From Microbacterium yannicii (GTDB lineage Bacteria > Actinomycetota > Actinomycetes > Actinomycetales > Microbacteriaceae), in contig NZ_JAMXMB010000032.1 of NCBI RefSeq assembly GCF_024055635.1, positions 62,001 through 126,000 on the forward strand: 64,000 bases of DNA, given 5' to 3'. Shown here piece by piece: positions 40,583 through 50,006 of this stretch (position 1 is the first letter of the stretch; every line of letters starts with the position of its first letter). Both the position numbers and the translations under genes were made by a program. The notes under the pieces were generated by a model that was not told the origin of the DNA, did not search any database, and was given only the letters and a program-made list of their open reading frames with translations.

Positions 40583-41497
40583 GTGAGCAACGCCGAACGC
40601 CGCCCCTTGCCCGCGTACGTCTGGTTCCTGATCGGCGCCGCCGGCGCTGTCGTGGGGCTGCTGCCGTGGCTGGTGGCCGGTGGGCGGCTGCCGTTGCAGA
40701 ACCTCGCGGTGGACCAGTCGACGACGGCGATGCCGTTCGTCCTGCTGCCGTTCAGCCAGTACTTCCTCCTGGCGATCGTCGCGCTGCTGGTCGTGGGCGC
40801 GGCGGCCGCCGGCATCGCCGCTCGGGCGCTCGCGCCTCGACGTCCGCGCTTCGGCACGACAGCGCTGGTCGGCGGGATGCTGATGGTCCAGCTGGTCGCG
40901 GCGGTGCAGGCGACCGTGGTGACGGTGCGCCTGCTCGAGCGGTCCTCGCGCACGGCGGTCTACGCCGGAGCGGTCGGCGCCGTGATCGTGGTGTCGCTCC
41001 TGGTCGGACTGCTCGTGGTGCTGCTCATCGGCCGCTCACCGGTGCCGGGTGCCACGATCGCGCTCTCGCTCGCCGCCGTCGCGGCGCCGACCTGGATCGG
41101 CACCGCCTTGCGCGACGCCATGCTGCTGGCGTCGAACGACGTCGTCCAGCCGATGCTGTTCGTCCTGCGCTGGATGCCCGCCGTGCTGGTGGGATGCGCG
41201 ATCGCCTGGTGCGGCTTCCGCACGGCGGGCCGCATCACGGCCGTGATCGTGAGCTTGGCCGCGCTGTGGATCGGGCCGGCCTTCTTCACCGCCGTCTCGT
41301 CGGCCGCGGGGACGCGTGTGCTGGCGCCGTATCCGTCGGAGATGGTGGAGTACGGCATCCAGGTGTTCCTGATGGCGCTCACGATGCCCGAGCTCGTGGT
41401 GCCGCCGCTGGTGGTCGCGCTCATCATCGGCGTCGGCGGATCGCTGCTGCTGGCACGCCTGCGCCGCGGTTCGCGGGACCCCGTTCCCGCAACCTGA
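40583..41497 (+). CDS. Multi-spanning membrane protein, unknown
   Basis: A 304-residue protein with about eight hydrophobic helices and short loops; it begins MSNAERRPLPAYVWFLIGAAGAVVG and ends in a basic RLRRGSRD tail. I do not recognise the family. It starts at GTG, 6 nt after TAGTCT. It stands alone on the plus strand between the TOPRIM gene and a convergent hydrolase gene. Confidence 0.72.
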   Translation: MSNAERRPLPAYVWFLIGAAGAVVGLLPWLVAGGRLPLQNLAVDQSTTAMPFVLLPFSQYFLLAIVALLVVGAAAAGIAARALAPRRPRFGTTALVGGMLMVQLVAAVQATVVTVRLLERSSRTAVYAGAVGAVIVVSLLVGLLVVLLIGRSPVPGATIALSLAAVAAPTWIGTALRDAMLLASNDVVQPMLFVLRWMPAVLVGCAIAWCGFRTAGRITAVIVSLAALWIGPAFFTAVSSAAGTRVLAPYPSEMVEYGIQVFLMALTMPELVVPPLVVALIIGVGGSLLLARLRRGSRDPVPAT

Positions 41498-41552
41498 CAC
41501 CGCTGCAGCTCTGGTGCCGCGCACGCCGCCGGGCTGCGGCATCCGTCCCGCG

Positions 41553-42803
41553 TCAGCGCAGGCGGCGGCCGTGGGCGATGTCGATGAGGTGTGACAGCAC
41601 GTCGCCGCCCGACCGGAGGCCGTTGTGCTCGTGTTCGCTGGTGATCCACGGCGTCACGCCCGGCAGCAGCCGAGCGGTCTCGAGAGAGAACTCCAGCGGC
41701 ACGTACAGGTCGTTGACGTACACGGCGGCGGCGCCGCGGGCGTCGGACGCGGCGATCGCATCGGCGTCGTACAACCGCGGCCACGCGAAGCCGGCGAGCT
41801 CGAAGGTCACGTCACGCCACGGCTGGAAGCCGGGAACCGTGTCCGCCCACTCGCGGCGCACGTGCTCGCCGGTGAACAGCGTCGGGTCGTCGCGGAAGTC
41901 GTCGGGCTCGGTGCGCTCGGCCGACCACTCGGTGGCGTAGCCGTCGGCGTAGCTCGACTCGTGGAACACGTAGTACAGCGGATTGCGCGCGTCGAAGGGC
42001 ATCGCGGCCGCGAGGTCGTGGCGGAACGCGTTCGTGTGCGGCTCGAGTTCGAGCAGGCTCCACAGCTTCTGCCATCCGTCGTTCGTGCCGAGGGCCGACC
42101 CCACCGACCGCACGCGCGACACCGACGCGATCTCACCGTCGGGCAGCACGAGGGCGCCGGCGTCGGCGAGGTCGACGATCCGCCGCATCGCGTCGCGGTG
42201 CGCAGGGAAGCGCCGGTAGTAGCGCTCCGACGCCTCGCGCATCTTGTCGTAGGTGAGAGCGTAGACATCGTCGGGATGCCGTCCCACGGCGCTCAGACCG
42301 CCCGTGAGGTAGACGTGCTCGAGGGACGCGGCATCCGTCGACAGATAGGCCAAGGTCGTGAAACCGCCGAAGGACTGTCCCAGCACGCTCCAGCGATCGG
42401 CGCCGAGTTCGGCACGCAGGGCCTCGCAGTCGCGAACGATGGCGTCGGCGCGCAGGTGCGTGATGTGCTCGGCGAGCTCGGCCGTGCCGCGCTCGAGGTC
42501 GACGTCGCTCACGGGCGTCGAGAGCCCGGTGCCCCGCTGGTCGAGCAGCACCACCCGGTAGTGCTCGAGCGCGGAGTCCAGCCACGACGGCCCGGCCGGC
42601 GCGTGGAATGCTCGGGGCGCCTCGTGACCCGGGCCGCCCTGCAGGAAGACGAGATACGGGAGGCGGCCGCCGCCCTCGCGGGTGACCACGGCGGCGTGGA
42701 TGTCGATCGTGCGCCCGTCGGCGGGATCGTCCCACACCAGCGGCACGGTGAGGAGGTGGTCGTCGATGGTCAGATCCTGCATGCGGCGCGTCGTCACGGA
42801 CAT
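41553..42803 (-). CDS. Proline-iminopeptidase-like alpha/beta hydrolase (S33 type)
   Basis: A 416-residue hydrolase. Oxyanion segment LQGGPGHEAP (54-63) and LDQRGTGLS (87-95) are hallmarks of the S33 family; the nucleophile is Ser144 in GQSFGG, and the final histidine lies in SEHEHNGLRSGG. It probably removes N-terminal proline or related residues from peptides. ATG without ribosome-binding site, 7 nt after TAGGCT. It lies downstream of the paired palindromic elements at 42851-43073. Confidence 0.9.
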   Translation of the reverse strand: MSVTTRRMQDLTIDDHLLTVPLVWDDPADGRTIDIHAAVVTREGGGRLPYLVFLQGGPGHEAPRAFHAPAGPSWLDSALEHYRVVLLDQRGTGLSTPVSDVDLERGTAELAEHITHLRADAIVRDCEALRAELGADRWSVLGQSFGGFTTLAYLSTDAASLEHVYLTGGLSAVGRHPDDVYALTYDKMREASERYYRRFPAHRDAMRRIVDLADAGALVLPDGEIASVSRVRSVGSALGTNDGWQKLWSLLELEPHTNAFRHDLAAAMPFDARNPLYYVFHESSYADGYATEWSAERTEPDDFRDDPTLFTGEHVRREWADTVPGFQPWRDVTFELAGFAWPRLYDADAIAASDARGAAAVYVNDLYVPLEFSLETARLLPGVTPWITSEHEHNGLRSGGDVLSHLIDIAHGRRLR

Positions 42804-42810
42804 GCCTCCG

Positions 42811-42816
42811 AGCCTA
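42811..42816 (-). promoter_or_regulatory. -10 element of the S33 hydrolase, leaderless
   Basis: TAGGCT on the minus strand, 7 nt before the ATG at 42803. Confidence 0.55.
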
Positions 42817-42850
42817 CGACGCGCTCACTCCCGCGCAGATGGGGCCACCG

Positions 42851-42925
42851 TCGCCGAGACAAGGGATCCGCGCCGAAACCGAGGGCAGCACCCCCTGGTA
42901 CGGCGGAAATCCCTCGTCTCGACGC
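42851..42925. repeat. Palindromic dispersed element, copy B
   Basis: Contains GCCGAGACAAGGGATCCGCG, an inner CCGAAACCGAGGGC segment, then CGGCGGAAATCCCTCGTCTC. Same order and spacing as copies A (1503) and C (43001). Confidence 0.8.
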
Positions 42926-43000
42926 AGCCACGGCATGCCGTCGCACCCCCGCCAGCCGCCGCAAAACCCGGCGCCGACCCCCCTCCCGCACCCGCACATC

Positions 43001-43073
43001 GCCGAGACAAGGGATCCGCGCCGAGACCGAGGGCAACGTCCCGTGGTTCGGCGGAGGTCCCCGGTCTCGGCGC
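43001..43073. repeat. Palindromic dispersed element, copy C
   Basis: Contains GCCGAGACAAGGGATCCGCG, identical to copy B at its left end, and ends CGGCGGAGGTCCCCGGTCTC. Copies B and C are direct repeats 150 bp apart. Confidence 0.8.
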
Positions 43074-43105
43074 ACCACACGGGCGCGGCGGCGGAGCCGG
43101 GCGAC

Positions 43106-44633
43106 TCAGCCGCGCGTGCTGCGCCGTGGGCGCTCGGCGGCGCGGGCGACCCGGCGACGGCGACGCGGCGGGGTCGGGGTCGCCGTCTGCGCCGCGGTCG
43201 GCAGCACGATCGGCTGCGTCACCACGGCGTCGACGACCATCGATCCGTCGGTGGGACCGATGACCGCGATCGGGGTGGTCGGCGTCATGACCATCGGCGA
43301 CACCGGGACCCTGGCGAGCTGGCGGTGCGCGACGATGTACGCGGGCACCAGCACGACGACGGCGCCGAGCCACGCAAGCGGATTGCTCGCGGCCACGCCG
43401 ATGAAGCCGAAGATGCCACCCAGCACAACGGCCGCGCCCACGCGCATGACGAGCTCGATCACGCCCGTCACCGTCGGGATCAGGGCATGGCCGAGTCCCT
43501 GCAGTGCGCCGCGAAGGACGAACAGGATGCCGAGGATCCAGTACGTGGCCCCGTTGATGGCGAGCATCTGCGCCGCCATGCCGACGACCTCGCCCGAGCC
43601 TTCGCCGACGAACAGCCGCACCAGCTGCGCGCCGAAGGCGATCAGCAGCGCGCCGAGCACGATCGCCGCGGCGACCGACATCCAGGTCGCCTGGGTGACG
43701 CCGCGGCGGATGCGATCGGGCCGACCGCCACCGTGGTTCTGCGCGACGAACATCGACACCGCGAGTCCGAGCGACTGCAGCAGCGCCACGGCGAGGCCGT
43801 CGACGCGGGATGCCGCGGTGTAGGCCGCGACCGCGTCCGCGCCCAGCTCGTTGAGGGCCACCTGCACCGACAGCGTGCCGATCGCGATGATCGAGGCCTG
43901 GAAGCCCATCGGGAGGCCGAGCCGCAGGTGCTCGGCGAGGTCGGCACGGCTGACGCGCCAGTCCTCGCGGTGGACGTGGAGCACCGGCATCCGTCGACGA
44001 ACGAACTCCAGGCAGAGCAGCACCGAGATGGCCTGCGAGACGACGGTGGCGAGCGCCGCGCCGCCCACGCCCCAGCCGAGCGGGCCGACCATGACGATCA
44101 CCAGCACGACGTTCAGACCGCACGCGAGGGTGAGGAAGACGAGAGGCGTGCGGGAGTCGCCGATGGCGCGGATGATCGCCGACAGATAGTTGAAGAACAT
44201 CATCGCGCCGGCGCCGAGGAAGCTGATCCGGGCGAACACGACCGCGTCGTCCATGAGCTCCGCGGGCGTCTGCAACAGCGTGAGCAGCGGGCCGGCGAGC
44301 AACGGCGCACCCACCGTGAGGAGCGCCGTGCACGCGCCGGTCAGGAGGGTCCCCGTCGCGACCGAGCGCCGCACCGCCGCGTAATCACGGGCGCCGAACG
44401 CCTGTGCCGTAGGGATGGCGAACCCGGACGTGAGCCCCCACGCGAACCCCAGCAGCAGGAAGAGCATGCTGCCCGTCGCACCGACGGCGGCGAGAGCGTC
44501 CACGCCGAGATGGCGGCCCACGACGATCGCGTCGACGAACTGATACAGCTGCTGGACGACATTGCCTAAGGAGCGGGACGGCGAACAGGACGATGACGCG
44601 CCACGGGCGGCCCGTCGTCAGGGCGGTGGTCAT
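43106..44633 (-). pseudogene. MATE family exporter gene with a frameshift near codon 23
   Basis: The downstream frame (43106-44521 ATG) gives a 471-residue MATE protein with about eleven helices. The missing start is in another frame: MTTALTTGRPWRVIVLFAVPLL from ATG 44633, followed, after a shift near 44567, by GNVVQQLYQFVDAIVVGRHLG, which is the usual continuation of helix 1. The junction reads CTCCTTAGGCAAT; one extra base or two missing bases explain it. This breaks the gene unless it is a sequencing error or programmed shift. MATE proteins export drugs with Na+ or H+. The C-terminal tail is Arg/Pro-rich. Confidence 0.8.
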
Positions 44634-44802
44634 GAAAGGCGGCTCTCGAAGGAGAAGGCGAAGGGGGGAGGGCCGGAAAGCGGCTGCCGATCACTATATC
44701 GAATCGATTCGGCCCGCACATGGACGATCGCTGGGTGTGACGGACGGATGCTGCGGCCCGGTGTCGCGCGTCAGCCGGCCGCGCCGGCGGGCCGCGCCCG
44801 CC

Positions 44803-45423
44803 TCACGCGGCGGCGAGCGCCCCGGGCCGCAGCCCCAGCGCCCACTCGGCGGTGTCGGTGACGAAGGTCGCGTACGCCGCGTGGGTGAATCCGCCGACAT
44901 CGTTCACGTAGGCGCCGTGCCCGTCGATCGCGACGAGGATGCGCACGCACGCCGCGAGGGGATCGTCGCAGCGGAAGGTGCCGTCGGCGGCGCCGTCCTC
45001 GATGATCGCGAGCAGGCTCGCGACGTTGAGCTTCTCCTGCTCATGGACGGCCTCAGCGAGCGCCGGCGTGAACCGCGACAGATGTCGCGCGTTGAGCCAG
45101 AGCTTCGACAGCGGATCGGACGACGGCGCCTCGATGTCGTGCACGACCGCGGCCAGGCGCGCGAGCGGCGTGCCCTCGGCCGGGTACGCGCCTCGCCGCT
45201 CATCTTCCGCCGCGCGTACGAAAGCGGCGATGACCAGGTCTTCCGCGGACGGATAGTAGTGCGTGATGAGGCCGGGGCGCACGCCGATCCGCTCAGCGAC
45301 GGCACGCAGCGTGATGCACTCCAACCCTTCGGCGAGGGCGATGTCGGCGGCCGCGGCCAGGATCTCGGCTCGGCGCTCGTCGGGATGCTTGCGGATCCGC
45401 CGCGGCGCAGGGCTTGACACCAT
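44803..45423 (-). CDS. TetR family transcriptional regulator
   Basis: A 206-residue repressor. The N-terminal helix-turn-helix (about 18-62, ITLRAVAERIGVRPGLITHYY) is followed by an all-helical ligand domain with the TetR_C-like block LWLNARHLSRFTPALAEAV. ATG 45423 is preferred because TAACAT lies 7 nt upstream; ATG 45432 adds three residues. Two abutting 22-bp operators lie upstream, the first inside its own promoter. Divergent from the nucleobase transporter-amidohydrolase operon, which is its probable target, so it likely senses a purine, pyrimidine or degradation product. Confidence 0.9.
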   Translation of the reverse strand: MVSSPAPRRIRKHPDERRAEILAAAADIALAEGLECITLRAVAERIGVRPGLITHYYPSAEDLVIAAFVRAAEDERRGAYPAEGTPLARLAAVVHDIEAPSSDPLSKLWLNARHLSRFTPALAEAVHEQEKLNVASLLAIIEDGAADGTFRCDDPLAACVRILVAIDGHGAYVNDVGGFTHAAYATFVTDTAEWALGLRPGALAAA

Positions 45424-45430
45424 GTCCGTC

Positions 45431-45436
45431 ATGTTA
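45431..45436 (-). promoter_or_regulatory. -10 element of the TetR gene, leaderless
   Basis: TAACAT on the minus strand, 7 nt before ATG 45423. Confidence 0.5.
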
Positions 45437-45456
45437 TTGGATGTGTGACCAATAGT
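45435..45456. promoter_or_regulatory. TetR operator 1 (TATTGG-N8-CCAATA)
   Basis: Inverted repeat with 6-bp arms and an 8-bp centre, overlapping the spacer of the tetR promoter. It directly abuts operator 2. Confidence 0.7.
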
Positions 45457-45478
45457 CTATTGTTCGCTCGACCAATAG
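45457..45478. promoter_or_regulatory. TetR operator 2 (22-bp near-perfect palindrome)
   Basis: CTATTG-T-TCG-CT-CGA-C-CAATAG: 18 of 22 positions match the complement. Same arm spacing as operator 1, immediately adjacent. Confidence 0.75.
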
Positions 45479-45565
45479 ATGTTGCGAGAACACACACCCC
45501 GATCCGCACCGCGCAACGAAGCCGCCGGCGAACGACGACGTCATGCCGCTCCGAGAGGAACTCCC

Positions 45566-47014
45566 GTGTCAGACGAGACCCAGACCGCGAAGGCGCCGCC
45601 TTCTCCGACCGCCGAGTTCGTGGATGCCGCGACCCAGCCCGAGACCCGCGGAATCGAGCTGATCGGGGCCGGGGAGCGCCACGGCCGCGCGCGCGACCTG
45701 TTCTTCGTCTGGGCGGCGCCGAGCGTCAGCATCCTGAATTTCACGGTCGGTGCGACGCTGGTGCTGCTGGGCCTGGAACTGTGGCAGGCCGTGCTGGTCG
45801 TCATCGCGGGGTCGGCGCTGTGGGCGTTCCCCGGGATCATCGCGATCAGCGGCCCCGCCGCGGGCACCTCCGGCTCGGTCATCACGCGCGCCGTCTACGG
45901 CATCATCGGCAACAAGCCGGTCGTCGCCTTCACCGGCTGGCTGATCGGTGCGGTGTTCCTCGCGCTGAACTGGCTGGCCTCGTCATTCCTCGGAGCCGAC
46001 CTGCTCGCGGGCATGGGTCTGACCGACCCTGTCGTCGTGCCGATCGTCGTCACCCTCGTGATCTCGGCGCTCACGGTGCTGGTGGCCGTCTACGGCCATG
46101 CGCTCATCGTGCGGGTGTATTCGTGGCTGGCGATCGTCCTCGCGGTGATCTTCGTGACGGTGACGGCGTTCATCCTGCCCCAGGTGGACTGGAGCTACCA
46201 GGCGGCCGAGCCGTTGTCGGGGGTGCCGCTGTGGTCTGCCGTCACGATCGGGTTCACGCTCGTCGCGTCCGGTCCGATCTCGTACATCAACAGCCCCGAC
46301 ATCGCCCGCTACCTGCCGCGCTCGACGAAGCCGTCGCACATCATCGCCGCCACGGCGCTCGGCGGCGCCCTGCCCGGCATGGTGTTCACGTTCGTCGGCG
46401 TGCTGCTGGCGACCGTGGTGATGAGCGGGATGGATGCCGGCATCGAATCGGCTCTGCTCGGCCTGCTGCCCACATGGCTCGTGCCCGTCTTCGTGATCGG
46501 CGTCATCGTCAACACCGTCGCGCTCAACGGCATGACCACCTACACGTCGAGCATGGCGCTGCAGGCGATCGGCATTCCGCTGCGCCGCATCCCGGCCGCC
46601 ATCGTGGTGGGCGCGATCGGCACCGCACTCACGATCTATCTCGTGCTGTCGACGAGCCTCCTCGACGCCGTCAACCTCATGCTGCAGTTCCTCGTCGTCG
46701 TGTCGGCACCCACGATGGCGGTGTTCGTCGCCGACGTCGTGCTGCGCCACGGCCGCTACGACGGCGTCGACCTCTTCGACGAGGAGCGCGGCGGCCGCTT
46801 CTGGTACAGCCGCGGCTGGAGCATCCCCGGTGTCGTGGCGGTGCTCGCGGGCGGCACGGCGAGCGCGCTCTGCCTCTCGACCACCATCTGGACCGGCCCC
46901 GTCGGCGAGGCCTTCGGCGACATCGACCTCTCGGTGCCGGTCGGCATGCTGGTGGCGGCATCCCTCTACACGTTGCTGCTGCGCACCTCCCTCGGAAAGG
47001 CAGGTCGGCCATGA
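45566..47014 (+). CDS. NCS1-family nucleobase:cation symporter
   Basis: A 482-residue membrane protein with twelve helices, of the purine-cytosine permease (NCS1) type. Helix 1 holds WAAPSVSILNFTVGATLV, and GPISYINSPDIARYLPRSTKPS is the family's conserved loop. It probably imports cytosine, a purine or an allied heterocycle. GTG 45566 with GAGAGGAA upstream is chosen over the in-frame ATG at 45479. It overlaps the amidohydrolase gene as ATGA. Control by the divergent TetR is inferred from the operators. Confidence 0.9.
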   Translation: MSDETQTAKAPPSPTAEFVDAATQPETRGIELIGAGERHGRARDLFFVWAAPSVSILNFTVGATLVLLGLELWQAVLVVIAGSALWAFPGIIAISGPAAGTSGSVITRAVYGIIGNKPVVAFTGWLIGAVFLALNWLASSFLGADLLAGMGLTDPVVVPIVVTLVISALTVLVAVYGHALIVRVYSWLAIVLAVIFVTVTAFILPQVDWSYQAAEPLSGVPLWSAVTIGFTLVASGPISYINSPDIARYLPRSTKPSHIIAATALGGALPGMVFTFVGVLLATVVMSGMDAGIESALLGLLPTWLVPVFVIGVIVNTVALNGMTTYTSSMALQAIGIPLRRIPAAIVVGAIGTALTIYLVLSTSLLDAVNLMLQFLVVVSAPTMAVFVADVVLRHGRYDGVDLFDEERGGRFWYSRGWSIPGVVAVLAGGTASALCLSTTIWTGPVGEAFGDIDLSVPVGMLVAASLYTLLLRTSLGKAGRP

Positions 47015-48615
47015 CCACCCTGTACACGCACGCCCATGTGTTCACCGCAGACGCCCGTCGCTGGGCGTCTGCGATCGTCGTCCGCGACGGCCGGATCGCC
47101 TACGTCGGCGACGACGACACCGCGCGCCGGATCGCCGGCGTCGAGGCGCCGGAGATCGACCTCGGCGGCGCCACCGTGCTGCCGGGATTCGTCGACGGGC
47201 ACGCGCACATCGTCGGCACCGGAGAGGCCGCCGCGCAGGTGGACCTCTGGGGCGCCGACACGCTCGACGAGATCCAGCGCCGCATCCGTGCCTTCGCGGA
47301 CGACCACCCCGACGCGCCGCGCATCCGCGCGCAGGGCTGGCAGCACGCGGCGGTCGGGGGCCGCCCGACGCGGCAGCTGCTGGATGAGGTCGTCTCCGAC
47401 CGGCCGGTGTACGCGGACGCGTACGACTTCCACTCGATCTGGCTCAACACGGCGGCCCTCGCCGAGACCGGCATCGGCGACGACACCGCCGACCCGGCAG
47501 GCGGCATGGTCCACCGCGACGGTGAGGGGCACGCCACCGGGCTCGTCGACGAGACGGCGATGCACCTGCTCGTGCAGCCGGTGCTCGCGAGCTTCACGAC
47601 CGACGACGATCGCGACGCGGCGCTGGCTGCGGCCCTGCGCGGCTACGCCGGAACGGGCGTCACGGCCGCGACCGATATGGGGCTCGACGAGCACGACCTC
47701 GCCGCGATGATCCGTGCCGAGCGGGCCGGCGCCCTCACCGCGCACATCGCCGGGCACTGGCGCGTGCAGCCCACCGGCGATGAGGGTCAGAACCTCGCGC
47801 AGGTTGCGCGGGCCGTCGAGCTCGCCGTCGCCCACGCATCGGAGTGGCTGCGGGTCGTCGGCATCAAGGTCATGATCGACGGCACGGTCGACGGCTGCAC
47901 GGCGGCGGTGGGCCACCCCTACTCGGACGGCAGCGATCCCGACCCGGTCTGGAGCCTCGACGAGCTGGCGCCTGTCGTCGCAGCCGCGGACGCCGCCGGC
48001 CTGCAGGTCGCCATGCACGCGATCGGCGACGAGGCGGTGCGCATCGCGATCTCGGCCGTCGAGCACGCGATCGCCGCGAACGGGCCACGACGACGGCGTC
48101 ACCGCATCGAGCACCTCGAAGTCGTGGAGCGCGCCGACATCGACCGCCTGGCCGCGCTCGGCATCACCGCGAGCATGCAACCCGTGCACGCCGATCCCGC
48201 GATCCAGGCGAACTGGCGCGCGATGCTCGGCGACGAGCGCGTCGATCGCGGCTTCCCGTGGCCCGAGATGACCGATGCCGGCGCCCCGCTGGTCTTCGGC
48301 ACCGACTCCCCGACGTCGCCGTACGCGCCACTGCCCAACATGTTCATCGCGGCGACGCGACGCTCGGCTCTCGACCCGACGCTGCCCCCGAACGTGCCCG
48401 CGTACGCTCTCCCGCTCATGGCAGCCATCGAGCACGCCACGCGCGACGCCGCGTGGGCGAGCGGCGCCGAGGAGTCGTACGGCCGCATCGCGGCCGGCCT
48501 GCACGCCGACTTCATCGTGCTCGACCGCGATGTGTTCGCCGGCTCGCCCGACGAGCTGCTCGAGACGCGCGTTGTCCGCACGGTGGTCGGCGGGCGCACG
48601 GTGCACCAGGCCTGA
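47011..48615 (+). CDS. YtcJ-like amidohydrolase family protein
   Basis: A 534-residue metal-dependent amidohydrolase (amidohydrolase_3 type). The metal-binding HAH motif is in GFVDGHAHIVG (about 63-73). Further metal-site candidates are MHAIGDEA and RIEHLE, and the final aspartate is in FGTDSP. Usual TIM-barrel plus beta-sandwich layout; members act on amidines or cyclic amides, exact substrate unknown. Translationally coupled (ATGA) to the NCS1 transporter, so it probably deaminates or opens the imported heterocycle. A hairpin follows the stop. Confidence 0.88.
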   Translation: MTTLYTHAHVFTADARRWASAIVVRDGRIAYVGDDDTARRIAGVEAPEIDLGGATVLPGFVDGHAHIVGTGEAAAQVDLWGADTLDEIQRRIRAFADDHPDAPRIRAQGWQHAAVGGRPTRQLLDEVVSDRPVYADAYDFHSIWLNTAALAETGIGDDTADPAGGMVHRDGEGHATGLVDETAMHLLVQPVLASFTTDDDRDAALAAALRGYAGTGVTAATDMGLDEHDLAAMIRAERAGALTAHIAGHWRVQPTGDEGQNLAQVARAVELAVAHASEWLRVVGIKVMIDGTVDGCTAAVGHPYSDGSDPDPVWSLDELAPVVAAADAAGLQVAMHAIGDEAVRIAISAVEHAIAANGPRRRRHRIEHLEVVERADIDRLAALGITASMQPVHADPAIQANWRAMLGDERVDRGFPWPEMTDAGAPLVFGTDSPTSPYAPLPNMFIAATRRSALDPTLPPNVPAYALPLMAAIEHATRDAAWASGAEESYGRIAAGLHADFIVLDRDVFAGSPDELLETRVVRTVVGGRTVHQA

Positions 48616-48629
48616 CGCGCGACGTCGAT

Positions 48630-48666
48630 GAGGAGCGGATGCCGGCGGCCGCGGCATCCGCTTCTC
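48630..48666 (+). terminator. Terminator of the transporter-amidohydrolase operon
   Basis: Arms gaggagcggatgcc (48630-48643) and ggcatccgcttctc (48653-48666), one mismatch, then attt. It lies 15 bp after the stop codon. Confidence 0.75.
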
Positions 48667-48730
48667 ATTTACGTGGCAGCACCCTGCAAGGTGACGAGCC
48701 GCCCTTCGATCGCTGACGGAGGGCGAGCGC

Positions 48731-49990
48731 TCAGTCGGAGTCGGGAAGAATCCGCATCCCGCGGAGCGAGGGCGAGAGGACGGCGATAACCGCCGCCGCC
48801 CCGAACACGACAATCACGACGACGAGCGTCCACTGATCGCCGATGAGACCGACAGCCGCACCGCCGGCGAGGGCACCGATCGCCGCTGCCGTGCGGTTGG
48901 CCGCGCGGATGTTCGCGTTGACCCGTCCGAGCAGGGCGTCTGGCGTCACCGCCTGTCGGAGGCCCATCTCGTTCGCGTTCTCGACGCCGGCCGCGAGTCC
49001 GTGGAGCGCGAGCGCTATATAGAGGAGTGCAGGCGCCGCCGACAGCCACGCTGCCACCGCGACCAGCAGCCACGCGAGGGGATACACCGCGCGGGCGACG
49101 ATGATCGCCGGCCCGGTGCCCAGCCACGAGCCGAATCTCACCGCGAAGCTTGCGCCGAGCAGCGCCGCCGACCCTGAGACGGCCAACAGCAGCCCGAACG
49201 TGAACGCGGTGAAGCCGAGGGAGCGCAGCGCCAGCAGCGAGAGCACGGTGAACGCGATGCCGTTCGCGAAGAACCAGACGTGCGTCGATACGGCGAGCGG
49301 CCCGAGCGTCGGATGCGCGTACGCCCAGCGCAGCCCCTCGCGGATCTCGCGGCCGAGGTGGCGCCCCGGGCGCCGCCCACGCGGCTCGTCGACGCGGATG
49401 GACCCGTTCAGCAGGGCATCGACCAGGTAGCTGGCCGCGTCGACCACGAGCGCGATCGGGGCTCCGAGCAGCCCCACGAGCCCGCCGCCCAGGGCCGGAC
49501 CGACTGTCTGGGCCGCGGCATCGGTCTGATCCAGGCGCGCGTTCGCCACCACCAGTCGAGACCGCGGCACCAGCCGGGGCAGGAACGACTGCGTCGCGGC
49601 GAATCCGAACACCGAGAACGAGCCGAAGAGCAGCAACAGCACCACGAGCATCCAGATCTCGAGCGCACCGGTCAGCCACAGCACCGGGATCGCGCCGAGA
49701 GAGACCGCGCGGCCGATGCTCGACCAGACGAGGATCGGCTTGCGGCGCCAGCGGTCCGTGTACGCACCGGCGATCAGCCCGAGCACGGCGTACGGCACGA
49801 ACTGCGCCGCGTTGACGATCCCCACTTCCGCCGGCGTCGCCGCGAGCAGCTGCACCACGAGCACCGGCATCGCGACGGCCGAGACCGCGGTCCCGAACGA
49901 GCTGATCGCCGCCGCCGTCCAGTAGCGTCCGAACCAGCCGCGCGACGGACCCGCCGCGGCGTCGGCGTCCGCGTCGGCGGCGGGGCTCAC
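48731..49990 (-). CDS. MFS transporter, EntS/enterobactin-exporter-like type
   Basis: A 419-residue protein with twelve helices. N-terminal region FGRYWTAAAISSFGTAVSAVAMPVLVVQLL, motif A-like AGAYTDRWRRKP and a centre with the R-rich cytoplasmic loop (GRRPGRHLGREIREGLRWA) are typical of the MFS_3/EntS-like family, common as actinobacterial exporters. The substrate is unknown. GTG 49990 is used; the in-frame extension to 50071 runs into the upstream amidohydrolase gene. Overlap or close spacing suggests cotranscription with that gene. Confidence 0.88.
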   Translation of the reverse strand: MSPAADADADAAAGPSRGWFGRYWTAAAISSFGTAVSAVAMPVLVVQLLAATPAEVGIVNAAQFVPYAVLGLIAGAYTDRWRRKPILVWSSIGRAVSLGAIPVLWLTGALEIWMLVVLLLLFGSFSVFGFAATQSFLPRLVPRSRLVVANARLDQTDAAAQTVGPALGGGLVGLLGAPIALVVDAASYLVDALLNGSIRVDEPRGRRPGRHLGREIREGLRWAYAHPTLGPLAVSTHVWFFANGIAFTVLSLLALRSLGFTAFTFGLLLAVSGSAALLGASFAVRFGSWLGTGPAIIVARAVYPLAWLLVAVAAWLSAAPALLYIALALHGLAAGVENANEMGLRQAVTPDALLGRVNANIRAANRTAAAIGALAGGAAVGLIGDQWTLVVVIVVFGAAAVIAVLSPSLRGMRILPDSD

Positions 49991-50006
49991 GGAAGCGGCT
50001 GCCGGC

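Larger units (their letters stand above)
42804..43105. other. Intergenic region filled by repeated palindromes
   Basis: About 300 bp between the S33 hydrolase and the MATE gene. It contains the hydrolase -10 element and two copies (42851-42925 and 43001-43073) of the element seen at 1503-1574. No gene is supported. Confidence 0.7.

Noticed and set aside
45445..47010. Long upstream extension of the amidohydrolase frame
   Set aside because: It overlaps the well-supported NCS1 transporter in another frame; homology starts at ATG 47011.
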